Assembly (NCBI GenBank): GCA_022264855.1
Contig: JABYQU010000011.1
Coordinates: 248,001 to 312,000, forward strand
DNA length: 64,000 nt
Source of the DNA: Lenzites betulinus
Taxonomy: Eukaryota; Basidiomycota; Agaricomycetes; Polyporales; Polyporaceae
Reading direction: 5' to 3'
The position numbers and the translations under genes were made by a program. The notes under the pieces were generated by a model, which saw only the letters and a list, made by a program, of their open reading frames with translations, was not told where the DNA came from and searched no databases. Shown here in pieces: positions 1 to 10,684 of this stretch; within the stretch, counting starts at the first letter, position 1; the number at the start of each line of letters is the position of its first letter.

Positions 1-1807
1 AACAACCAGTTGGCCGGCGTGAAGAACGAGATGCTGGGAGGCACGCCAAGCGCGATGTCAGACGCGACGATCTTCTGTGCGAGTGGGTTCGCGCGTGCCG
101 CCGCTTCGAAACCACTGCAAGTCGCCCCCCGGCGGTGTGAGCTATATCACACATGCCCGCAAGCGCTGTAGTACGCTCACAAGTTGGGGAAGTCACCAAG
201 GCTCTTGGTGCCGGACAGGAACACGTGTAGATATTCACCAAGGTTCACGTAGCCGCCTGTGATATTCAGCTAGGCGTCAGCATCATCGAAGTAGCATGTG
301 TGTAACTACTCCTCGTACCGCCGTTGTTAGTTAAATCGACCAAAAGTTGGCTTACACCAGCATCTTGGAACGCGGTCATGGCGGACGCAACGTCGATCTG
401 GAACTGGTTGAAGTCGGCAGGCGAAAACGAGCCGACGAACATCTACATTGTGCGCAAAGGCTGCTCAGCAACAGTTTGAACCCTCTTCCGCATGTCACTT
501 ACAACGCCGGTCTTCTTGTCCGGCAGGATGTACGACTTGACCACATCCTCGCTGCCGTTGACGGATGGCAGCGTCGGCTGGGACTTGCTGGGAAGTCCGA
601 TCACGAGTTTTGAGGCGGCGTCGACAATGCCAGCCTTCGCGAGCTTCCTGGACCCCCCTGACGACCTTTCAACTAGGGCGCTGACTTTGCCGTCTACTCC
701 GTTCGTGGTGGGCTTGACAGCGCAGTTGACCGCCCAGCTGTAGTGCGCGCGACCGGTCGGTGATAGTTAGCGCGAGAGGGCCACCAAGTGCGTTTGTGCG
801 ATGGGACTCACAAGTCCGCGCCGTCTGTGAATGGCACGCCCGGGTAGTTCGTGAGATATGGCACTGATACTGTTTCCGGACGCGTTGAGTTCGCGGGGAT
901 GAGTTTGAGCGTGAGGGTTGTCTGCGTCGGGAACTGTGGTCCCGAGATGTCGCCAAGGCGCTGCGCGTAAACGTTGCCCACAATACGGTAGCTGCTGAAC
1001 GCGCTGTTCACGCGAACGCCGAGGTCGAGGAAGTTGCCCGATTGCGTCTCCGCAATCTTTACCGCGTAGTCGAATGGGTCCATGCCCTCGATGGCGAGGA
1101 CCCGCGCGCCCGCGAGGCGCTGCCAGTTGAAGTGGATTGAGTCGAAGAACGAGGTGAAGTTCGTGCCCAGCTGCGTCATGAGCTGGACCGAGTCAGGTGC
1201 TACGAACACGCCTTGCACCCCGTTCTCCTCATACGTGACGATGGGCGCTGGGAGCATGTTCTGGAACTGCGTGTAACAGTCAGGAAGCCAGCCTGTTCAG
1301 ATGTGCATGAGATGCATCAGCCTCTCAATCAGGCTATGGTGGCACTGGCAGGAGTTTGTACTCACGTGTGTGCCCATCGTTCAGCTGGTTCGTGAAGTCG
1401 TACACATCCTTGTTGAAATCGAAATCGGTCTGCGGCACATAGTCAGCATTGCGGGTCCACAGTAAAGGCGCGCAGGCACCAACTGCATAGTGTGTCCGGT
1501 TGATCCTTGCGAGTTCCGCGCGGATGTTTGTCGTCGAGTCCTGGAACGGCGGCGGCGACTTCAAGTAGTAGTCCTCGAACGTATAGAAGTCGAACACGCG
1601 CGAGATCACGGTGAGCACGTTCTGGCGCAGCGTCTCGTTGAACGGGAACGACTTCATGCACGCGAGCGCATCTTGTGGTGGTACGAACGTCTTCCCCGCG
1701 ATCTTGACACACGGGTCTGCGGCATGTGCTGTCGGGGCGGCGAGGGCGGCGGGAAGAACGCCGAGCGCGGCCACGAGTGCCGCAAGACGGGCGAAGGAGG
1801 GCGACAT
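1..1807 (-). CDS. Secreted S41-family (CPAF/UstP-like) peptidase, paralog 1, 3' end cut by window edge
   Basis: Partial gene running leftward off the window. The start ATG at 1807-1805 opens a signal peptide (MSPSFARLAALVAALG..., cleavage near an AAPTAHA segment). An N-terminal region with FVPPQDALACMKSFPFNETLR and ARINRTHYA follows. After short introns come DGHTRWLPDCY, FDSIHFNWQRLAGARVLAIEG, YWAVNC, SYILPDKKTGVVS, GVSQLLVDLTNN and QKIVASDIALG. Each has a direct counterpart in the complete paralog at 19483-22457, and introns fall at the same places (for example between THYA and TDFDF). The S41 catalytic-serine exon lies beyond base 1. Known of family: fungal S41 peptidases of this type are extracellular or secretory-route serine proteases. 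Substrate is unknown. The visible part has no frameshift after splicing. Confidence 0.8.
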
Positions 1808-1876
1808 GCCGGGCAGGAGACCGTGGGTGACGAGAGGCCGAGCGAACGGTTAGCGTTTTCCGAATCGCAGGCTGGT

Positions 1877-1883
1877 TATATAT
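1877..1883 (-). promoter_or_regulatory. TATA-like box upstream of S41 paralog 1
   Basis: TATATAT about 70 bp upstream of the start codon at 1807. The other S41 paralog has a TATATATA at a similar distance (22550-22557), which supports a conserved core promoter. Position and composition are the only evidence. Confidence 0.45.
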
Positions 1884-3643
1884 GTGGTTCATCTGAGCTA
1901 TGGATGCCGCAGTGAACGTTGCGGCAACACTCACTGACTCACGACCATAATTCAACTATGGGCATAAGTGTTAGAAAGATCACGCCCGGGTGATCCTTGA
2001 CGTGAGGATATGGTATTAGTATATAGTATATGACACTGATCTGAATATCAAAATACCTAGAGACCTCGCAGTGACTGATCACATAGACGACGCAGGCGCT
2101 CCGCTCACGGAGTGCTAGCTGCGTTCCGCACTCAACACTGATGGAATTGATGCGAGTGCGAGTGTCAGTGTAAGCGGCGTGTTATTGATGGTAGGGTTCC
2201 TGGACTTCTGAAGGCCCCGGTGTGGGCGCGAGTGGTTCGCCCTTTAGCGTGGAGTGGTTGCTACTAATACTAGCACTGTGAGCCTGCAGGGACACGCATG
2301 GTCCATACTGATCACGCTAACGGCCGGGTTATGGCCTTGTATTCTCGTCGTTATGTTTGCTGAGGGCGGTCCCGGCCGAGTCGACATGTTACCAGCCTAC
2401 CCGGGTGGGCGGCTGCACGTTCCCTGTCGATTGGAAATATTGAGCTACGTCGTTCGAGTACTAATGTGCACAAATGATCACTAGTACTCTCTGGGGAGGG
2501 CAGGAAGACGCAGGAGCGAGTGAGGACGACCTGGCGTAGCCGCTCGTACTAGTAGCGCACGCTTGCGACTCCGAATCGAGCGGGACATACGGCACGTGGC
2601 CAAGCCGGCCACGCGAGGGGTGTCTGTCCCGCTCCATTCGGAGCGTGCGCAAGGAGCGGCTACGTCTGGTTGTAACTTACTCACTCCGTCTTCCTCGAAT
2701 ATCTTCATGCTCTATCCGGTGCCAGTGTTACAGCAGCTTGCAAGCTTCGTATCTCGCTTTTTCTTTCCGGGGGCAGCTCTTACATGCCGCTGTCTATCGC
2801 AGTGCCCAGCTTGAGTGCCACCTCATAGTTCCACTACTACCATGGCCAAACTTTGTGAAAACTTTGTTATGCGCTTGTATCAGAGGTCCCGGGACGTCGA
2901 AGTCAAACGTTGGCACGTTTACTGGGAGCTACAGTCGATCGAGGCTCGTAAACCAGCCTCTAGTTCAGCGGAAGTATATACACTGGCTAACTAGTCTGCT
3001 TACCGCCCCGCCGCACAGGGCTACAAGCTGTCTTGTCCATCTTTCTTGTCCGCCACGTCACTTGCTCTCGCATCGTCTCGGCTCTCATTCCAGCAGATAC
3101 TTCGTCGCGAGCCACCGTGTCTCAACAAGTCCGTCAACTGAAGTACTTACTGGACAACCGGGGCATCTCGCCAAGGCCCGTATAATATGTCATGGCGGCA
3201 TCACACAAGATTCTAGAACGCATCATTCGGGCCCGCTGGCGAGCGAGCTGTCGTAAATATACAGTCTCGGGCGGGAGAAGCTGTTGAGGATTGTATCATA
3301 AATCCGGCCGACGTCCCGCAACGTCAACAGTGCGCCCACGATGGATTGAAATTCTTGCATGATCCGTCATACTGATCTGCACCCTGTGAACATGAAGCAA
3401 CGCTTCAGTAGAGTTTCAAGCGCTCTCCAAGTTCTTCACCGCCGTGACTAGCGACACCATTAGCACGAAGGGGACAGCAGTTCCCACAGCGTGAGTGCCG
3501 ATCCCCTCTTCCGGAAGCAAAGTGGGTACGGCGGGTACTTCGGCCGCTGAAGCGTGTCTCCAACGCGCGGACAGTGCGAAGTGTCTTTCCAGCCTCGCGC
3601 TGAATGGGCATGTGCCTGGGCGGATGGGAAGCGGCTGGTATTG
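1884..3643. other. Gene-free spacer between the divergent S41 peptidase and first CoA ligase
   Basis: No frame here shows family-level motifs or a plausible exon chain. The only clear structure is the long imperfect inverted repeat at about 2502-2695, listed separately. Open frames overlapping that repeat mirror one another across its arms and are not convincing genes. The rest presumably holds the two divergent promoters. Confidence 0.5.
2502..2695. repeat. ~190 bp imperfect inverted repeat (long hairpin)
   Basis: The left arm from AGGAAGACG (2502) is complementary to the right arm ending CGTCTTCCT (2695). Nested matching blocks are CGTAGCCGCTC (2535-2545) with GAGCGGCTACG (2654-2664), GCGCACGCT with AGCGTGCGC, CCGAAT with ATTCGG, and GAGCGGGACA with TGTCCCGCTC. 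At the centre CGTGGCC and GGCCACG are separated by only five bases. Small bulges interrupt the pairing. It could be a MITE-like element, a folded transcript or a decayed inverted duplication. No terminal target-site duplication was identified. Confidence 0.75.
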
Positions 3644-3650
3644 TATATAA
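3644..3650 (+). promoter_or_regulatory. TATA-like box upstream of CoA ligase A
   Basis: TATATAA about 150 bp upstream of the ATG at 3801, on the coding strand. It is the best core-promoter candidate, judged only by position and composition. Confidence 0.4.
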
Positions 3651-3800
3651 GACCTAGCAGCGTGAGCGGACCCGGACGAACGACGCCTCCCGCCCCCCCG
3701 CTCTTCTTCTCCACCCGCGTACGCAGCGTCGGCGCTGTCCAGCTGAACACCCAAGCTCCGAGCCGGATACCGCATCTGCCCACGCGGACTCAAATTGTCG

Positions 3801-6543
3801 ATGGCGGAGATACATGGTGTCGGCGGCCCTCTCCCCTACATACCTGATGACCTCACGATCGCTCAGTACCTACTGGACACACATCACCCACTGCGTCCGG
3901 CCGTAGACCCACAGCAACCATGGTTCATCGAAGAGACGACGGGCAGAGAAATTCGGCTAGAGGAGGTCAGTCTCGACTCTCTGCTGGGTTTGAACTCCTT
4001 ATACAACGGCGCGCCTGTCCTCGTGTTAGCTACGCAGTCGGATCACGGGTCTGGCTAACGCGTTTAAGATTCGGTGGAATATAGGTAAAGTGGTCACGCG
4101 TTGTATTTTTTGATATTCATGCTGACCGTTATCCGACGTCCGCAGGCGAGGACGACGTAGGTGTGTTGTATGCCCATAACATCCCGCGCGAGCGAGGTCG
4201 ACTGATCTGGAAACATAAGTCTGCGTCTTCAGCCCCAATCACATAGGTGAGTACATGGCCTGTCTGGAAAGTACTGCGTTGTTTGACGACACGGTCAGAT
4301 TATGGAGTCGCAATATGGTATGTCTAGCTCTTGCCGATACAGGAAGCCTAGTATTCTTATCAGTGCGTGAAGGGCCACGCACCAGCTTGGGGGTATTGTT
4401 ACGTAGGACTCCGTCATATACTCAGGGGTCGGCGCTACTCACCACACTTCCGGACAGAACGGCCAATCCCTCGTACACCGTAGAAGAGATCATATACCAA
4501 CTTGGGGCCACCAAAGCAAAGCTGATCATCGTACACCCACTCAACCTCGCGGTAGCACTAGAAGCAGCGCGGGCTGTCGGGCTATCCGTCGATCGTGTCG
4601 TGCTATTAGACTCGATGGCTGGTTCCTCTCATGCAAACGTAGACGGCCTGATTTCGCAAGGCTTGAGGGAACCGCGGCGATTCACCGAGAGGCGCTTGAA
4701 AGCGGGAGAAGCGAAGACCAAGTTGGCGTTACTGTGCTTTTCCAGCGGGACCACTGGCAAGCCTAAGGTTGTTTACCGCGCTATCCTTAGAACCGTGGTA
4801 GCTCATTCGTGCATCTTACAGGCGGTGATGCTCTCCCATTACGGAATCATCGCAAACATGATACAGGTAGCGCAGTATACGAGATTGACAGACAAGACCT
4901 TGCCTCCGGAGCAACTGAGCATTAGACCTGGGAGCGTGACACTTGCGGGTACGTCCCCTCGACCTATAGAAACCTCTGAGACTTAATTGAGGCTTTTATC
5001 CTAGTCCTCCCGTTTTACCGTGAGTGTCTGTCTGGACCAACGCGGGATAACTTACCTAAAGCCTCACAGATATCTTTGGGATGCACATCGTCTTGTTCGG
5101 TAGCTTACACCTCGGGGTACTTATCACGACCAGGCAGCGCATAAAACTGAAAGCTAACCACTTTTATAGAGCGCAGTGGTTGTTAGTCAGAAGTTCAGCC
5201 TCGAGCAGATGCTGAAGAGCATCCAACGCTATCGCATCACCCATCTATAGTACGAGGTCCCCTTGCTTTTCGCGCAATCCAGAGCTGACGCATGCATGCA
5301 GCCTGGTACCCCCGATGGTGGTGCTGCTGTGCAAGGTGAGCTCTGCAAAGTGTATGCGCCGTGTGGGTCGCGTACTCATGCATCACAGAGCCCTATTGTG
5401 AAGGACTACGACCTCAGCTCGGTATACCTCGTCATGGCAGGTGCGGCGCCACTCAGTGCGGATCTCACCGACCAACTCGTCAAGCTCCTTCCGAATGCCC
5501 CGTTCATCGGGCAAGGCTACGGTATGTTCTAGCCTCGGATCCGGTGAACGCCTTCTCACTGACTGCGGGGTGTGCCCTCCCTAATCCATACAGGTATGAC
5601 CGAGCTATCGACCAGCATCTCGCACATCCATTTGGACAGGAAGAACGGCGACCCGGGCAGCTCGGGCATACTGCTGCCCGGAATCGTCGCGCGTGTCGTG
5701 AAGGCGGACGGGACGCTCGCGGGCTTCAACGAGCTGGGAGAGCTGCATCTCCGGAGCCCGTCCATGTCGCTGGGCTACTTGAACAACCCGACTGCGTGCG
5801 CCTGGTTCCCCCATTTGTGACACCCCGAGCACGCATGCTGATGCCTCTCGATGCAGAACTGCGGATACGTTCAAAGACGGGTGCGTGGACCCGCAACTGC
5901 GCCGGCGATATCACGCGTCTAACAGAAGCGCGTCGTATTTCACAGATGGCTGCACACAGGGGACGAAGTGATGATCAACGAGAAGAAAGAAGTCTTCGTC
6001 GTCGACAGAATCAAGGCACGCCCCGCTTCTTCTCTTCATCCGCGTCCCGTACTCGGTACTTACTTCTGTCTCCGCCCGGCAAACGTTAAAGGAGCTCATC
6101 AAGGTGCGCGGGTTCCAAGTCGCGCCCGCCGAGCTCGAGGGCCACCTGCTCGAGCACCCGGACGTCGTCGACGCGTGCGTCATCGGCATCCCGGACGCGT
6201 ACAGCGGCGAGCTGCCCTTCGCGTTTGTCGTCATGAGCCCCAGCGCACAGGCGTGGATCACGCGCGGGCCCGGGGAAGAGGGCGCAGTGCGCGCCGCGAT
6301 CTTGAAGGTGCGATCACTGGCATGTCCGCGGCGATGCGGGACAGTGTGCTGACCGCCCGACGCATGCAGCACGTCGCGGACCACAAGGTGTACTACAAGC
6401 GGCTGGCGGGCATCGAGTTCGTGCCCGCGATCCCGAAGAACCCGAGCGGGAAGCTGTTGCGGCGCGTGTTGCGCGACCAGGCGAAGACGATGCTGGCCGA
6501 GGGCAAGCTGCGGCTGATGTCCAAGTCCAAGTCCAAGCTGTAG
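3801..6543 (+). CDS. Acyl-CoA synthetase / 4-coumarate-CoA ligase-like, peroxisomal (copy A)
   Basis: ANL-superfamily adenylating enzyme predicted to join a carboxylic acid to CoA with ATP. Start at [17 protein letters not shown]; a TTG six bases upstream is in frame but not an initiator. About 18 exons with ~50 nt introns give a continuous protein of roughly 570 residues. Blocks in order: [47 protein letters not shown]-loop SSGTTGKPK (near 4745), [63 protein letters not shown] then [17 protein letters not shown], and the catalytic-lysine block [11 protein letters not shown]. The C-terminus is SKSKL, a canonical PTS1. The intron at 6016-6091 begins GC rather than GT; both paralogs have GT there. 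The gene converges on copy B. The substrate class is not readable from sequence. Confidence 0.88.
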
Positions 6544-6885
6544 TTTCTCTATCCTGGACGAGCCGTCTGCTGTGCGCGACGAAGTCTTGCAGGCCTTTGC
6601 CTGGGAGACGTTCCTTACCTCCCCAAACAGGAGCGCAACCCCTGTACACCTTTAGCCCAGTATCTGGAACCAGCCTCTCGTCATGCCAGATCTCATAATC
6701 CTTCAACTGTAATATAGAGCATGTCGAATCCATTCATTGTCAACGATATCGTAAACTGGAGTTCCAATTCACCACGATGTCAGATCTAGATCTGACATCC
6801 CACACGTAACATATGGTCTACAGATCTACGGGCCAACAAGAATTATACCGGGCTATACAGATTACTCCACATCCAGTACGCCACT
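6544..6885. other. Convergent 3' spacer between CoA ligases A and B, with a perfect palindrome
   Basis: Contains no gene. A 24 bp perfect palindrome (half-site GATGTCAGATCT) lies at 6776-6799, between the two converging 3' ends. It could form a terminal hairpin in either transcript. Confidence 0.6.
6776..6799. repeat. 24 bp perfect palindrome
   Basis: Every base of the 12-base half-site GATGTCAGATCT is matched by its reverse complement, with no loop. It sits 110 bp from the stop of copy B and about 235 bp from that of copy A. It may be a transcription-end structure or a protein-binding site. Function is not known. Confidence 0.85.
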
Positions 6886-9464
6886 CTACAGCTTGGCTTG
6901 CGACCTGGCCTTGGTGGGCGGGACAATCTTGACCTTGCCCTCCTTCATGAGGTCCTTCAGCTGGTCGCGCAAGAGCCGCCTCAGCAGCTTGCCGCTCGGG
7001 TTCTTCGGCACGACGTCGATGAACATCACGCCCGCGAGCCACTTGAACTGCGTCTTGTGCTGCGTGACGTACTGCGGTCCGAGTCGAGTCAGCATCGGCG
7101 GGGAGACGTCGCGACTAGAGAGATGGAGAGATGGGGGCGCACCGTCATGATCGCTTCGCGCACCTGCTCCTCGTCTTGCGGGCTGCGGGCGATGCGCGCG
7201 CGCGCTTCCGGTTTGGGTGTCACGAACGCGAAGGGGAGCTCGCCCGAGTACTCGTCTGGAGCGCCGATGACGCAGACGTCGGCGACGTCGGGGTGGTCCA
7301 GCAGCAGACCCTCGAGTTCTGCCGGAGCGACTAGATACGCCGTGTAAACGAACGCTGCCCGAGCCACATCAGAACGAACCACGCACCTTGGAATCCCCGG
7401 ACCTTGATCAGTTCCTACAACGGACGGCGTCAGACGGGTGTTGGATGGCTGTTTGCGGGATGGCTCACCTTAATGCGGTCGACGATGTATAGCACCTTCT
7501 TCTCGGTTACATATCCTTCGTCGCCGGTGTAGACCCAGCCATCCTTGAACGTCTCCTCAGTTCTATGCGACTCGTGAGTAATCATTCACGTTAGAGCAAT
7601 ACGGGGTTACTCACGCTTCCTTGTTATCGAGATACCCCAGGGCCATGCTCGGGCCTGTCACGACAATCTGCCCGGTCTCGTTTGGCCCGCCCCAGGAGCC
7701 GTCCGCTTTGAGGATGCGGATGCGGATGCCGGGAAGGAGATAACCCGCGCTGCCAGGCGTCCCGATGCGCATGTCGAGCTGCGGGAAGGAAACAACCGTG
7801 CATGTTTCGGTCATGCCGTAGCCCTGGCCGATCCCGCTGTTCGGGAGCACGCGGGCGACCTGCTTCGTGAGCTCTGCGCTGAGCGGCGCGGCACCGCTCG
7901 TGGTCAGCTTCACACACCCCAGATCGTACTTCTTAACGATGGGGTCCTGGGATCGATACATGCATAAATCACAGGGTGAAAGAGGGGGAGGGGGGTTGAT
8001 GCGTGGGACAGACCTTGCAAAGAAGGACGATCATAGGGGGCACGAGCGTAAGGTGCGCGACCTTGTACTTCACAATACTTTGAAGCGCCTTCTCCAAGCC
8101 AAAGCGGGTTACGATGATGACGGTCGCCTACAGCCGGTAGAACCAGTCAATATATGTGATTATAAGTGGCGTGGACAGACGCACCCCGGTCAACATATAA
8201 AAGTGCAAGCCGACGACGACGCCGTAGATATCTGTTCGGCGGTCAGAGGCAGCTCTATCGGGTCGGTGTGGATCACGTACGGTAGAACGGCAAAACTGAG
8301 GGGACTTTATTAGCACGCGCAGTCTACATCTCACGCAATGATACACACGTACCTCCTAGTACCCGATCGCCAGGCGCATATTTACACTGAGAGAGGGGCT
8401 TGCCTTTGTCGAAAATGTCGCTATATTGCTTCATCTGAATGACATTTGCTATGACTGCATAGTGCGGGATCATCACAGCCTATGAACGAATGTGAGACTC
8501 TGACATTGGGCATTATCAAAACGTCAACAAACCTTCGGCCGACCAGTGGTACCGCTGGAGAAGAACAAGAGCGCAATCTTCGTCTTACCCTCACCCGGCT
8601 TCAACCGCGGCTCGACCCAGTGCCGTGGTTGCGCGAGCCCTTCCATAATCAGGTCTTCGATAGAGAGCCGCTTTCCGCCCGAGCCGGAAGCGTACAAGAT
8701 GACACGGTCATCCGGAATGCCAGCAATCCGCGCGGCCTCGAGACCCGCTTGCAGCGCTTCAGGCCAAACGAACAGAACGGTCGCCTTGGAGGTCTGGATC
8801 TGGTACACAAGCTCGTCGACCGTGTACGCGGGGTTGGCGCCGCTGTGATACGCATATAAGCACGCAAACTCTAGGTTGAGGGGGAAAACGGCATACGTGA
8901 AAATGCCCCCGAGGCGGTGCGCGGCCCTGCACGGTCGCAATCGTTTTAAGCAAAAAGTACTGGGATACAAATGGGCCCTCATACCATATTACAACTGGGT
9001 AGTCTAGAAGGGGATTGAATCAGGGTACAGGTGGCACGCCACACAAACTAGTACGCACCGACGTGATTTGGGCCATATGCGCATACTAGACGCGGCAAGT
9101 CGGTAAGTACACGCACCAGTCAGATGCGAGATGGTAGACACCGCGTACCAACAGCGTCGTTTCCTGGTGGCGGTCCTTCGTCAGCACTGGTCAAGCCACC
9201 GATCGGTTGTGTGGGCTCACCGATATTCCAGCGCAAACTCAGCGCGTTCGCGAGACCCCAGACGCGTGCACGTATCTTATCACCAGTAAGCTCGCGCCCG
9301 GTCTCGTCCTCGATGAACCATGGTGCTGCGCGGTCGTGGAGCGCTTGGCCGCCGAGGGGATGGTGACCGTCAAACACAAACTGCGGGATAGTGACATCGT
9401 CGGGAATAGGTGCCAATGGTCCGCCGTCGGCCTCCACCGTTGGGATCGCATTCGCTGTCGACAT
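6886..9464 (-). CDS. Acyl-CoA synthetase / 4-coumarate-CoA ligase-like, peroxisomal (copy B)
   Basis: Second ANL-family CoA ligase. Start ATG at 9464-9462 (MSTANAIPTVEADGGPL). After splicing the chain reads RVWGLANALSLRWNIG, VVCAYGPNHVDYPVVIW, AAHRLGGIFT, GANPAYTVDELVY, SSGTTGRPK (near 8535), [99 protein letters not shown], and [17 protein letters not shown]. The C-terminus SQAKL ends in AKL, a PTS1 variant. Unlike copies A and C, the SGIGQGYGMTETC segment is not split by an intron. It is convergent with A and tail-to-head with C, consistent with local duplication followed by divergence. Confidence 0.88.
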
Positions 9465-9479
9465 CTTCGTCTTGCTCGT

Positions 9480-9522
9480 CGTCTGTCTCCTGGACGTCTG
9501 TCTCCTGGTCGTCTTTCTCCGG
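9480..9522 (+). repeat. 15 bp tandem repeat, about 2.9 copies
   Basis: Units of CGTCTGTCTCCTGG(A/T) repeat at 9480-9494 and 9495-9509, with a degenerate third unit to about 9522. They lie just upstream of the copy B start codon, in its probable 5' UTR or promoter. Confidence 0.65.
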
Positions 9523-10684
9523 GGTGACTACGTCTGCGGCGCTGGAGCGGTACACGGGAAAGCTGGTGCGTAGCTATATGAAGTTTCCAGGTGGGATTCT
9601 GGCCACTCAGTCTAGGCACACCTGAAGACGTTGTCCAAAGGATCGGGGACGCGTTAGGGTGGGCCTCAGATGGTTGCACAGGTCGTATATATGCGAATTT
9701 GGTGCGGCACACGGCTATGGGGACGCCCGGGCTGGGCGTACAGGGGTCACCCTGGTCACGCGCGCTGAACGCTACGGCTAGATCTCCGCGTCGCGCGAGA
9801 CATTTGTGGCCGCCTCCCGGCCACTGACATCAGCTGCAAGGCTCAAACCAAGGCAGGGGACAGGGCGGCGCTGGATGCTCACGGTATCTGTCACCGTTCG
9901 GGCTTAGCGTGCTGTGGCACACTTCATTTGTGCGTAGAAAGCTACTCTCTTTACTGCTGGTACGGCCTGCCAAGTTGACATCTGTGCAGGGGGTTGGCCG
10001 TTGGCGGGACGCGCAGCTGGGATACTTACCACAAAAACGTGGGCATGATTATGCTAAAGCGCCTTCTGGTGGAACTTCTTGGGATGATCGTCCACTTTCG
10101 GCAACGGGGGCAGAATCCTTCTCCAGCAGCATTTGTCAGTCAAATTGACCCATTCACACCGCTCAAACCTCAAGACCAGCTCACGGAAGCTCACGGACCG
10201 TACCAGGTACCTCGAGCTCGGTAACCTCCTGTACTCACTCTCCCACACAGATATTGGCCGTGCGAGCTCCAGCACAGTCTATCGGTGATCCGGGGATCGA
10301 GCTTGCCCTCCTCGAGGTTAGACCTCCAAGAAGAGCTGAGATGACGTCGAAGTCCTGCTGCGCGCGTATACCCTTCTATATGCATCATTTCCCCCCACAC
10401 TGGACTGGTCAGTACGCAGCTTGCGCGGATCACGGACTAGTGTCGTCCATAAGCGCGCGACAGCTAGCTGCTGCTTCGAAACTGTATGTATATGACATCG
10501 CTCTTCTCTCCTTGATCGCGGTGTGCTCCAAGAATACATTTACTAGATACATAACACCATTTGTGCATGCGGCGATGACTTTAAGTATGATCATCCAAAT
10601 GCTTGACCGACGAGTACTACCAGTCAAAGCCATACCTGGAGAATCCCTCATAGCGCAGATGGGAGCATTGTCCCCTCGCTGAAC
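9523..10684. other. Gene-free spacer between CoA ligases B and C
   Basis: No frame shows recognisable protein motifs or a plausible exon chain. It should hold the promoter of copy B (transcribed leftward) and the terminator of copy C. Nothing else stands out. Confidence 0.5.

Noticed and set aside
300..760. Apparent decay of S41 paralog 1 near the window edge
   Set aside because: Alignment with paralog 2 shows intact exons (SYILPDKKTGVVS, GVSQLLVDLTNN) separated by introns.
2481..2814. Pair of open frames on opposite strands near 2.6 kb
   Set aside because: They are two readings of the inverted-repeat arms and mirror each other, so they do not support a gene.
4980..5330. Apparent stop codons suggesting CoA ligase A is a pseudogene
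   Set aside because: Three short introns remove all of them and restore [29 protein letters not shown] and [11 protein letters not shown].
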